41,678 bases of DNA, from contig CALBEE010000004.1 in NCBI GenBank assembly GCA_937927575.1, positions 1 through 41,678 of the forward strand, written 5' to 3'. A program made the translations under genes and the position numbers. The stretch comes from an uncultured Saprospiraceae bacterium. Its GTDB lineage: Bacteria > Bacteroidota > Bacteroidia > Chitinophagales > Saprospiraceae. The notes beneath the pieces were generated by a model. The model had not been told where the DNA came from and ran no database searches. It worked only from the letters and a program-made list of their open reading frames with translations. Below, one piece after another: positions 1-7,804 of the stretch (within the stretch, counting starts at the first letter, position 1; each line of letters begins with the position of its first letter).

Positions 1-2396
1 GAGGTTATAATTACGATGTAGATTGGGATAATGATGGTGTTTATGATGAATTGGGTTTGAGTGGTAATGTTACTCATGACTATGGCAGTACTGGAATATA
101 TACCGTTGCCATAAGAGGAGATTTTCCGAGAATCTATTTTAACAATGAAGAGGACAAGAGTAAAATTATCCAAATCAATCAGTGGGGCGATATCGAATGG
201 TCGTCAATGGAGGAAGCCTTTTATGGATGTGATAATTTAATATTGACTTCACCTGATGTTCCTAATCTAGCGAACGTCACTAATATGAATTTCATATTTG
301 CTCGTGCTTCTAGTTTGAATCAAGATATGTCGAATTGGGACGTGAGTAATGTGACTACAATGAACAATGCTTTTATCCTTTGTTCTCAATTCAATCAAGA
401 TTTATCTTCATGGAATGTAGGCAATGTAACTAATATGAGTGCCATGTTTGCGGGTGCTTCTAGCTTTAATCAAAATATTTCAAATTGGGACTTGGGTAAG
501 GTTACGAATCTGAGTATCATGTTTTGGGAAGCTACTAGTTTTAATCAAGATATTTCATCTTGGAATGTAAGCAGTGTAACCACCATGAATGGAATGTTTG
601 CAGAAGCATCTAGTTTTGATCAAGACTTATCCAACTGGATGGTAGGCAATGTTATTGATATGGGAGCCATGTTTAGACTAGCTTCTAATTTTAATGGAGA
701 TATTTCTAGTTGGAATACTGATCAAGTAGAAGTGTTTTCTAATATGTTTAATGAAGCGACATCTTTTAATCAGTCTTTAGCTTCTTGGGATTTATCTGCC
801 GCTATAAATTTGGAAAGTATGTTCAATGATTCAGCGATGGATTGCGAAAATTATTCTTCTACATTAATCGGGTGGGCAGCCAATTTCAATTCTCCTAATA
901 ATCGAACACTTGGCGCAGTAAATCTTGAATACGGCAGTAATGCTATCGCGGCAAGAGATCTATTACTTGGGAAAGGCTGGACAATTAACGGAGATATGCA
1001 AGGTTCATGTGGAACGATTGAGCCTTGCTCTATGAATACGGATTCTATTTTATGTTATAGTTGGTTAAACGATATATTAACCAGTAACTTTTGTACTGAT
1101 CCAGGTCCAACAGTGTACAAAGTTTATAATACATTTCATAATGGCAGCCCAGCAGTCTTAGTAGATAGTTATACTAATTGCAATAATCCAGCGACACTAG
1201 GAGCCGGATTTACATTGTATACATGTGCAGGTATTGAGATCGCTAGTTGTACTTACGAAGGATTTAGTGACTGCGATAACCCTCCAAATGATAATCCTAT
1301 CTTAGGTCCTGCATTTAATAATGGTATATTGATCTACGATTCTGAACTGAATGTATTACCGGATTGCGACGCCCAATTACCATTCATCACCACTTGGAAA
1401 ACAGATAATCCTGGAACATCCTGTACGACATGTATTACCATACCAACAACCGGTGGAGGCTATAATTACGATGTCGATTGGGATAATGATGGCGTGTATG
1501 ATGAGTTAGGATTAACAAATGGAATAACGCATGACTTTGGTAATGTCGATACATATACGATTAGAATAAGAGGAGATTTTCCACGAATATTTTTTAGCAA
1601 TACTGGTGATAAAGACAAGATCATTAACATTGCTCAATGGGGAGATATCCTATGGAGTAGTATGGAAAGGGCTTTTCAAGGTTGTAGTAATCTTGAATCT
1701 GACGCTATAGACGCACCTAATTTGAGTTCTGTCACAAGTATGGAATTAATGTTTAATGATGCTTCGATATTTAATGCGAATATTGATAATTGGGACGTGA
1801 GTAATATCACTTCAATGGTTAGACTATTTGATGGAGCTTCTTTATTTAGTGGAAATGTTAGCTCTTGGCAAGTTGATGGAGTTTTAAATATGAATCAAAT
1901 GTTTAAGGATGCTGTATCTTTTAATTCTGATATTAGTTCTTGGAATGTTGAGTCGGTAACTGATATGTTTTCAATGTTTAGAAATGCTACTTCTTTTAAT
2001 TCGGATCTAAGCAATTGGAATGTCCAAAACAATAGCAGTACGCAACGCATGTTTGAAGATGCCTCTTCATTTACAAGCGATATAAATGGATGGAATGTGA
2101 GTAATGTTTTGACTATGAGTAATATGTTCAAAAATGCTACTTCCTTTAATAATAAATTAGATCTATGGAATTTTAATAGTCAAGTCGTTCTTACCGGACT
2201 ATTCAATGATTCAGCGATGGATTGCGAAAATTATTCTTCGACTTTAATAGGGTGGGAAGCGAACTCCAGTACACCCGACAACATCGCATTGGGCGCAATA
2301 AATATGGAGTATGGTGCCAATGCAATACCAGCAAGAGATCAACTCATTTCGAGAGGATGGTCATTCAATGGAGATTCTCAAGGCAGTTGTGGTATT
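1..2396 (+). repeat. Intragenic tandem duplication of the BspA block
   Basis: Bases from 1 match bases from 1456 almost exactly (offset 1455), and 822-859 is identical to 2202-2239 (offset 1380). The two copies therefore differ by a net 75 bp, which is exactly one 25-residue repeat. The first copy has seven S-W-type repeats, the second six. Confidence 0.85.
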
Positions 2397-3665
2397 CCTT
2401 GTCCAGATGATGAAGTGTTTACTTCTATGACCATATGTCCGGATAGTCTAGCTAATATAAGTCTTACAGAATTTGAAAGCCAAAATCCTAACGGAGATAA
2501 TGTCAACGGTTGGTTGGGTTCGACTAATTTGATTTTTGGTGAAAATACATTTGTAGTAGATGTATCGCCAAATTGCTCTTATACGCAGTCCGTATTGATA
2601 ACTGAAGATAGCCAAGAAAACTGTATCGATCCCTGTCCAGATATAGTTTGGATCAATATTCCCGATGATATTACAATTAATTATTCTGATGTATCTACAA
2701 TTGAATATCTGCTTTCTTATGATAATGGTGGGCTAGACGCTTGTGAGTTTTCTGGTACTGTCATGGCAGATACTACGATCACTGATAATGGATGTGATAA
2801 ACAGATATTACTAGAGTGGTCAGCTACTGAAAATCAAATTTCGATCGATACTAATCAAAGGATTACCATTACAGATATTCCTGCTCCAGTTTGGATAAAT
2901 CCTCCGATGGATATTGAGATACCCTGCGATGATATACCTTCGGTAGAAGATAGACTGGAATATAGTAATGGCTTAGATGATTTTTGTGAAGTATCTGGAG
3001 TTGTACAAGCCACAATAGATGTAGATACTTCGATTTGTAGTGAAGATCGATTACTTACTTGGAATCTTGATGGAGGAATTTGTTTTGCAGAATTATTGCA
3101 TAGCCAAAATATCACAGTTGTAGGATGTAATAACTTCTCACTCAACGATGATTTCTTATCAGCGATGACCCAGGAAGACATTTCTTTCAACTTATTGGAT
3201 AATGATATTGATCTTATTCCAAATGTAGATTATGAGATTTCGATTATCAATCTAGGAAGTGATTTACTTATCGATACTATCTTAAGCCAAGACGGATTGT
3301 TTTCGTTTAGGTTAGACGATAGCTTTTTTGATACTATAAAGGTTAGATATCAGCTTTGTGATATAGAATGTAACCTTTGTGAGGAAGCTACATTTTTTAT
3401 TACTGACGAGATCTTTGAGGATATTACGCCGACTAATTATATATCGCCTAATGGAGACGGACAAAATGATCAGTTGCGATTTACTAGAGAAGATGTCATG
3501 GATGATACGGAATTATGGGTATTCAATAGATGGGGCGATCAGATATACCATAAAGTAAATTATACCAACGACTGGGATGCTTCAGGAATACCCAGTGGAG
3601 TGTATTACTATGTTTTACGTGTGCGTGACGTAGAGGTAAAGCGGACATTGACAATATTAAAATAA
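1..3665 (+). CDS. Giant surface protein with two BspA-like repeat blocks and T9SS type B C-terminus (5' end missing)
   Basis: The reading frame is open from the first base, so the start and any signal peptide lie left of the window; about 1220 codons are visible. Two blocks of about 25-residue BspA-family repeats (DUF285, pattern SSWNV..VT.M..MF..ASSFN) lie at about 240-850 and 1690-2230. Each is preceded by a segment with DVDWDNDGVYDELG and followed by a shared NDSAMDCENYSSTLIGW segment. Then come a pair of VWIN.P.DI domains (about 2640-3130), a linker, and a C-terminal gliding motility-associated domain (SPNGDGQND, WVFNRWGDQIY, GVYYYVLRV). That domain type directs export through T9SS and attachment or release at the cell surface. 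The role is probably adhesion or matrix binding, which is inference from the repeat family. An internal TTG at 51 is not the real start, because the matching upstream sequence of the second copy continues in frame. Confidence 0.9.
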   Translation, partial: GYNYDVDWDNDGVYDELGLSGNVTHDYGSTGIYTVAIRGDFPRIYFNNEEDKSKIIQINQWGDIEWSSMEEAFYGCDNLILTSPDVPNLANVTNMNFIFARASSLNQDMSNWDVSNVTTMNNAFILCSQFNQDLSSWNVGNVTNMSAMFAGASSFNQNISNWDLGKVTNLSIMFWEATSFNQDISSWNVSSVTTMNGMFAEASSFDQDLSNWMVGNVIDMGAMFRLASNFNGDISSWNTDQVEVFSNMFNEATSFNQSLASWDLSAAINLESMFNDSAMDCENYSSTLIGWAANFNSPNNRTLGAVNLEYGSNAIAARDLLLGKGWTINGDMQGSCGTIEPCSMNTDSILCYSWLNDILTSNFCTDPGPTVYKVYNTFHNGSPAVLVDSYTNCNNPATLGAGFTLYTCAGIEIASCTYEGFSDCDNPPNDNPILGPAFNNGILIYDSELNVLPDCDAQLPFITTWKTDNPGTSCTTCITIPTTGGGYNYDVDWDNDGVYDELGLTNGITHDFGNVDTYTIRIRGDFPRIFFSNTGDKDKIINIAQWGDILWSSMERAFQGCSNLESDAIDAPNLSSVTSMELMFNDASIFNANIDNWDVSNITSMVRLFDGASLFSGNVSSWQVDGVLNMNQMFKDAVSFNSDISSWNVESVTDMFSMFRNATSFNSDLSNWNVQNNSSTQRMFEDASSFTSDINGWNVSNVLTMSNMFKNATSFNNKLDLWNFNSQVVLTGLFNDSAMDCENYSSTLIGWEANSSTPDNIALGAINMEYGANAIPARDQLISRGWSFNGDSQGSCGIPCPDDEVFTSMTICPDSLANISLTEFESQNPNGDNVNGWLGSTNLIFGENTFVVDVSPNCSYTQSVLITEDSQENCIDPCPDIVWINIPDDITINYSDVSTIEYLLSYDNGGLDACEFSGTVMADTTITDNGCDKQILLEWSATENQISIDTNQRITITDIPAPVWINPPMDIEIPCDDIPSVEDRLEYSNGLDDFCEVSGVVQATIDVDTSICSEDRLLTWNLDGGICFAELLHSQNITVVGCNNFSLNDDFLSAMTQEDISFNLLDNDIDLIPNVDYEISIINLGSDLLIDTILSQDGLFSFRLDDSFFDTIKVRYQLCDIECNLCEEATFFITDEIFEDITPTNYISPNGDGQNDQLRFTREDVMDDTELWVFNRWGDQIYHKVNYTNDWDASGIPSGVYYYVLRVRDVEVKRTLTILK

Positions 3666-3806
3666 CTAAGAATGAAAGGTAAATGCTTAGCAAAAGTGCT
3701 GATGCGGCATTTCATACAATAAATGGTTTGATTCACACATAATTGAGTTTTTTGCTTACACGATGATCTACTTTTATATCATCAATAACAATAAAACACT
3801 TTTATT

Positions 3807-4541
3807 ATGGATACATTCAACACTATTTTCGACAGTATTTTTTCTTTTGGCGCAAACGTCTTTGCTACATTCTTCATTTACGGATTTGTAGGCAGTATGG
3901 TGGCTATGTTCGTTAGTATATATACTGTAAGAAGAATGAGTAGGGCAGGAGCTTTTGATCGTCCGATAGCTATATGGTCTATGCTGGTAAGTCTTAATAA
4001 AGTGTATCTACCATTCATAGCAATGATATTAGTAGGTACGCTGAGTGGAATATATGGTGTCAATAGTACTATTAATGAAGTAGTGGATCAGAAGGTACAT
4101 AATACTTTGAATCAATTTAGTTTCGAAGAAATGGACGTAGAGAGACTCACTGCTCATATGCAAGGCCAACGAACCATGAAAGAGTTACTTGATAGTGAAC
4201 TGCGAAGAAATGGACATCAAGATGCACATACCAATACGATCATCACTCAAACGTTTTTAAGCGAATTAGGATATCCTAAAGGTGCAGATGAATTAGTAGT
4301 GCAACTGAGAAATGCTGATTGGTCTCAATTAAATAAAGGTGTATCATTCGGAGTCTCATATATGGCTACAGATTATATTGATGGAATATTCTGGAATATT
4401 TATCGCATTGTGATCGTCTTTATAATTCTCTCTTGTTTGAAATTGCCAATTTTGGAATTAGTAATCTTCTCGCTTTATAAAAAAATGTTTAGCAATGCTT
4501 CTAGTCATGAATCTTCAGAATATAACACTCTGGTAGCATAG
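3807..4541 (+). CDS. Membrane protein of unknown function
   Basis: This 244-residue protein has hydrophobic segments at about residues 14-40, 52-76 and 195-222, so it is probably an inner-membrane protein. A hydrophilic region with many charged residues (about 80-185) lies between the second and third. The second segment is preceded by a basic VRRMSRAG loop. No family was recognised. It is the first of five small envelope-protein genes on the same strand, 47 nt before the next one, and might be co-transcribed with them. The gene follows the giant BspA-type protein by 141 nt; that gap holds only an imperfect hairpin at 3681-3712 (arms AAATGC and GCATTT) without a T-run. Confidence 0.75.
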   Translation: MDTFNTIFDSIFSFGANVFATFFIYGFVGSMVAMFVSIYTVRRMSRAGAFDRPIAIWSMLVSLNKVYLPFIAMILVGTLSGIYGVNSTINEVVDQKVHNTLNQFSFEEMDVERLTAHMQGQRTMKELLDSELRRNGHQDAHTNTIITQTFLSELGYPKGADELVVQLRNADWSQLNKGVSFGVSYMATDYIDGIFWNIYRIVIVFIILSCLKLPILELVIFSLYKKMFSNASSHESSEYNTLVA

Positions 4542-4588
4542 AATTTATTAGAATTAAAATAATTACCCTTAAAATAAAATCAATAGTC

Positions 4589-5473
4589 ATGAAAAATATA
4601 TTACAAGTCTCAATTTTTATTTTCATAATACTTATTCAATTTTCTTGTTCAAAAGATAGCAGTTCTATTCTTCCTTTAGAAAATCAAAACACTGATCTTT
4701 CGGGTCCAATTGATCCAGCGGATGCAGATCTATTGAGTCAAGTTTTAATATTCCCAGATGGAGTTACGCAGAATTCCGGTTCCGCACCATCACCCACTAA
4801 TACAAGTGATTCACCAATCATTAGTACATCTCTAACTGAAGCTATTAGCTCGAATGGTTCTACGGTACTAATCAATTTTGGATATGGGAATGTAGGATCA
4901 AATATTGGTGGATGTTACGTGCAAGTCGATGGAGCTGGGAATTATTATACTTTACCTTATGACAATAATTCTGGAGTAAGTGGAACACTTCAGTTACCCA
5001 TTGGAATTCCTACAAACGTAATTGGAGGTGTGTTTTGTGTAAATTATTGTATCTATGATACGAATGGTAATATCAGTAATATATTGAATGTATGTGTTAA
5101 TGTATTAGAGTTGGGTTCTGGTAATCTGCAAGTAAGTCTTTCTTGGGATACTGCCACCGATCAAGATTTACATGTAGTAGATCCTAGTGGAACGACTATT
5201 TATTTTGCTAACAAATTTTCAAATACAGGTGGCCAGTTAGATAGAGATGATCTCGATGGCTTTGGTCCAGAGAATATTTTTTGGTCAGATGTGGCACCTA
5301 ATGGAGAATATGAAGTACTAGTTCATGATTACGAAGGTACGTCTACGCCTAACAATTTTTCGATCACAATTAGTACACCCGATACAAGAAGAGAATTCAC
5401 GGGTGCTACGATTAACGGAGATAAGGTTTCTGTCTGTACATTCACTAAGAGTGGAGATGCGCTATTTTTCTAA
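4589..5473 (+). CDS. Lipoprotein with C-terminal DUF2135 (YfaP-like) domain
   Basis: The N-terminus has a hydrophobic stretch ending in a lipobox (IQFSC, Cys at about residue 20), so the product is an exported lipoprotein of 294 residues. The middle (about 30-170) is Ser/Asn/Gly-rich and beta-like, with paired cysteines in GGCYVQVDG and GVFCVNYC. The C-terminal 120 residues show the pattern LSWDTATDQDLHVVDPSG, then GGQLDRDDLDGFGPENI and NGEYEVLVHDYEG. This is the signature of DUF2135, a YfaP-like beta-sandwich domain with a DxDLHV motif that may bind metal. Biochemical role unknown. It sits between the unknown membrane protein and a lipocalin-like protein. Confidence 0.78.
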   Translation: MKNILQVSIFIFIILIQFSCSKDSSSILPLENQNTDLSGPIDPADADLLSQVLIFPDGVTQNSGSAPSPTNTSDSPIISTSLTEAISSNGSTVLINFGYGNVGSNIGGCYVQVDGAGNYYTLPYDNNSGVSGTLQLPIGIPTNVIGGVFCVNYCIYDTNGNISNILNVCVNVLELGSGNLQVSLSWDTATDQDLHVVDPSGTTIYFANKFSNTGGQLDRDDLDGFGPENIFWSDVAPNGEYEVLVHDYEGTSTPNNFSITISTPDTRREFTGATINGDKVSVCTFTKSGDALFF

Positions 5474-5528
5474 TCTATGAAATCGCACTTTTTGTTATTC
5501 AACTCTTTTAAGACTTAAATCACTAATC

Positions 5529-6386
5529 ATGAAAATTATATTTAGCACAATTGCTTTTTTACTAATAACTGTATCAGCCTTCTCTCAACGAAAGTTAATT
5601 GGAGATTGGAATATTACCAATCAGAAGCAACTTTCTCTTAATAAGGATAATTCCTTCGTTTTAGTAAAAGGACCTAATGTATTTAAAGGATTTTGGAAAT
5701 ATTACGATAAAGAAAAATCCAATGATGAATTAGTTTTATATTTTGATTCTGATACAAGAAAATACCTGATTGAAGATATTCAGAAGAATGAAATTAGGCT
5801 GTACGATCTTACTAAGGAGGAAGTCTTAATTTTGACACGTAAGAGTCTTCAAGATTATGGCGATCCGATTATGATAGAAGATAAAAATGGGAATGTTGTT
5901 CAGGATAATAAGGTTACTATGCCGATAGTGGATTATTTTGATACAGGAAGATTTGTGATCAATCCAGGGTTTGGAATGATAGACTATCTTGATAGCCTTC
6001 CATCCGCTTTAAGCAGTAAAGTATATTCCTTCTCGTTGCTGCTTGAAAAGAGTGTTGGGAAAAGAGTTGGTGTTGGACTAAAGCTAGGATATCGCTCTTG
6101 GGAAATATCTGAATCGAATACAGATATAACGTTATATAGCGCAGCCGCTCGATTGACGTACCATCCATTATTGGTGAATAAATTGGATGCTTATGTAGGT
6201 TTCGCACCTATACTTAGATATGGTACTCTAGTACAAGAAAATGGTAACGAATTTAAATGGAGTGCTGATATTTCTCCGGTTGTGGGAGCAAGGTACTATG
6301 TATTTGATTCTATAGGACTTTCTGCTGAGTTTGCTTTTGATACCTCTAGTAATATCACTGTAGGAATGGCTTTCTTGTTTAACTAG
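5529..6386 (+). CDS. Lipocalin-like / outer-membrane beta-barrel protein
   Basis: A signal peptide is clear (MKIIFSTIAFLLITVSAFSQ, cut after Q20). Residues about 21-105 resemble the small lipocalin-like domains of Bacteroidota (LIGDWNIT, then short alternating strands with FKGFWKYY and LVLYFDSD). From about residue 130 the protein turns into amphipathic strands rich in aromatic and glycine residues, ending in GMAFLFN with a terminal aromatic motif. This fits a small eight-strand outer-membrane barrel of about 150 residues. The fusion suggests an outer-membrane protein with a periplasmic lipocalin-like module; ligand unknown. It is related in its first half to the next gene. Confidence 0.75.
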   Translation: MKIIFSTIAFLLITVSAFSQRKLIGDWNITNQKQLSLNKDNSFVLVKGPNVFKGFWKYYDKEKSNDELVLYFDSDTRKYLIEDIQKNEIRLYDLTKEEVLILTRKSLQDYGDPIMIEDKNGNVVQDNKVTMPIVDYFDTGRFVINPGFGMIDYLDSLPSALSSKVYSFSLLLEKSVGKRVGVGLKLGYRSWEISESNTDITLYSAAARLTYHPLLVNKLDAYVGFAPILRYGTLVQENGNEFKWSADISPVVGARYYVFDSIGLSAEFAFDTSSNITVGMAFLFN

Positions 6387-6490
6387 TATTTTCGATTTAT
6401 ATATTCTCGATTATTTCTCTTGTCATTTTTGATTCATACAGAAATGCAACCGCTTTGTACATTATTTAGATCTTTTGTAAGGATTGGGAA

Positions 6491-6498
6491 TAGATTTG
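6491..6498 (+). promoter_or_regulatory. Possible -7 promoter element (TAGATTTG)
   Basis: The octamer matches the Bacteroidota -7 consensus TAnnTTTG and lies 21 nt before the start codon of the lipocalin-like gene. The -33 TTTG is not at the usual distance (the nearest, 6474-6477, is only 13 nt away), so this is weak. Confidence 0.3.
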
Positions 6499-6519
6499 TT
6501 GTAGAAAAAATATAGTACC

Positions 6520-7113
6520 ATGAAGAATATTATAACATTAGTGATATTGATGACCACGACATTTGTTACAATCGGACAAGTTTCTTTGTATCCACTAGAG
6601 GGGAAATGGAAAAAGAATGGCGCAGTATTATTGCTCAATGAGGATAGTACAGCTAAGCTTAATACGGCTGATGGCAAAGTAATACAAGGAAATTGGTCTA
6701 CTTTTTTAGGCCATAATGGCAACAACATTTTAGCGATCAAAAGTGATCAAGTAAGTCTAGAATATGTATATAGTTTTGATAGTGATGGTGGATTAGTATT
6801 AAGATCAACACTGAGTTCTAAAAAGTACAAATTTATCAGAGTAAATATTCTGGCGATTAATCGTTTTGTAAAAGAGTCGGACACGAACTATAGATTAGGC
6901 AAATCTCAAAATGCTACGAAAAAATATCAGAATAAATTGGATTCGGATAGAGTGACTAACGCGGTTTTGATTACAGGAGGATTGCTTCTGTTAGATGCTA
7001 TTTTGGGAAGTGGATCTAAGAGTACTAATAGTAATCAATTTAGTAGTGATTATAATACGAATCGTGTAATGAGAAATTGGGTAGAGCAAGATTCTTATGA
7101 TCGAAATCACTAG
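6520..7113 (+). CDS. Exported lipocalin-like protein
   Basis: The 197-residue product starts with a signal peptide (MKNIITLVILMTTTFVTIGQ). Residues 21-110 follow the same plan as the N-terminal half of the preceding protein: LEGKWKKNGAVLLLNEDST, then IQGNWSTF and alternating strands ending in KYKFIRVN. A short hydrophobic segment (VLITGGLLLLDAILGSG, about 152-168) precedes a polar Asn/Ser-rich tail, so the protein may be held at a membrane. The function is not known. A TAGATTTG element at 6491-6498 fits the Bacteroidota -7 consensus, but no well-spaced -33 TTTG was found. Confidence 0.7.
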   Translation: MKNIITLVILMTTTFVTIGQVSLYPLEGKWKKNGAVLLLNEDSTAKLNTADGKVIQGNWSTFLGHNGNNILAIKSDQVSLEYVYSFDSDGGLVLRSTLSSKKYKFIRVNILAINRFVKESDTNYRLGKSQNATKKYQNKLDSDRVTNAVLITGGLLLLDAILGSGSKSTNSNQFSSDYNTNRVMRNWVEQDSYDRNH

Positions 7114-7179
7114 TCTTAAGCTTTTTTTTGAGAGTGTTTATCTTTTTAATTCAATTAGTAAAAAAAAAATATAAATAAG

Positions 7180-7749
7180 ATGAAAAATTTAATACTGTAT
7201 TTAACCTTTGCATTATTTCTTATTTCTTGTGGTAAAGAAGAGTCATCAACAAGTGATCAAAATTGCGAAGGAGCCAATGGCACTATTTCTGGTGTTATCG
7301 ATGGTGTTGAATTAGCCGAACAATGTTTTGTGGGTTCTTTGATGACTATTGAGGATCAAGGTTTTGATCTTTTTGTTTCTGGCAATTTTGCTAATTTCAT
7401 TGGTTTGGATATAGAGAGCTTTAGTGGTTTTATTCTCTCTATGACGTCTACTACGGGAATTAAAGAGGAATGTGTGAACGTCTCTAACGGAGTAAGTGTA
7501 AGCAGCTTAGCTGGAAGCGAGACAGTAGTGAATTTAATATATTATCAGGACGTCAACTTTACCATTTTAGAAGAGGAACAGGAAGCTAAATTCTTTGACT
7601 CGGCAAATAGCAATAATTTTGGAGTATGTATAGATGAATACGATGTAGTTAGTGGACGTTTAAGAGGTACTTTTTCTGGATCAATAGTCAATGGACTCGG
7701 GCAGGGAATAAGTGTGACAGATGGCAAATTTGATTACGACTTTGATTAA
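7180..7749 (+). CDS. Lipoprotein of unknown function
   Basis: The N-terminus is a lipoprotein signal (MKNLILYLTFALFLISCGKE, Cys at residue 17). The mature part of about 170 residues has regular hydrophobic/polar alternation and ends in SGRLRGTFSGSIVNGLGQG followed by a D/F-rich end. This looks like the small beta-rich lipoproteins common in Bacteroidota whose final strands carry a GTF.G motif. No catalytic motif is visible. It is the last gene of the rightward row and converges on the PA14 protein gene. The 55-nt gap holds an imperfect hairpin (7767-7794, arms TAGG.TTCA and TGAA.CCTA). Confidence 0.72.
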   Translation: MKNLILYLTFALFLISCGKEESSTSDQNCEGANGTISGVIDGVELAEQCFVGSLMTIEDQGFDLFVSGNFANFIGLDIESFSGFILSMTSTTGIKEECVNVSNGVSVSSLAGSETVVNLIYYQDVNFTILEEEQEAKFFDSANSNNFGVCIDEYDVVSGRLRGTFSGSIVNGLGQGISVTDGKFDYDFD

Positions 7750-7804
7750 AACTTTGCACTTTATTCTAGGTTCACGTTTACGATGAACTTCCTATTTAGT
7801 ATCT

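Noticed and set aside
51-53. TTG as start of the first gene
   Set aside because: The frame is open to base 1 and codes the same domain as the second copy, so the gene begins left of the window.
2855-3190. Minus-strand open frame inside the BspA-type gene
   Set aside because: Antisense shadow of a clear coding region, with no features of its own.
3681-3712. Imperfect hairpin after the giant BspA-type gene
   Set aside because: Arms are short and interrupted and no T-run follows, so it was not called a terminator.
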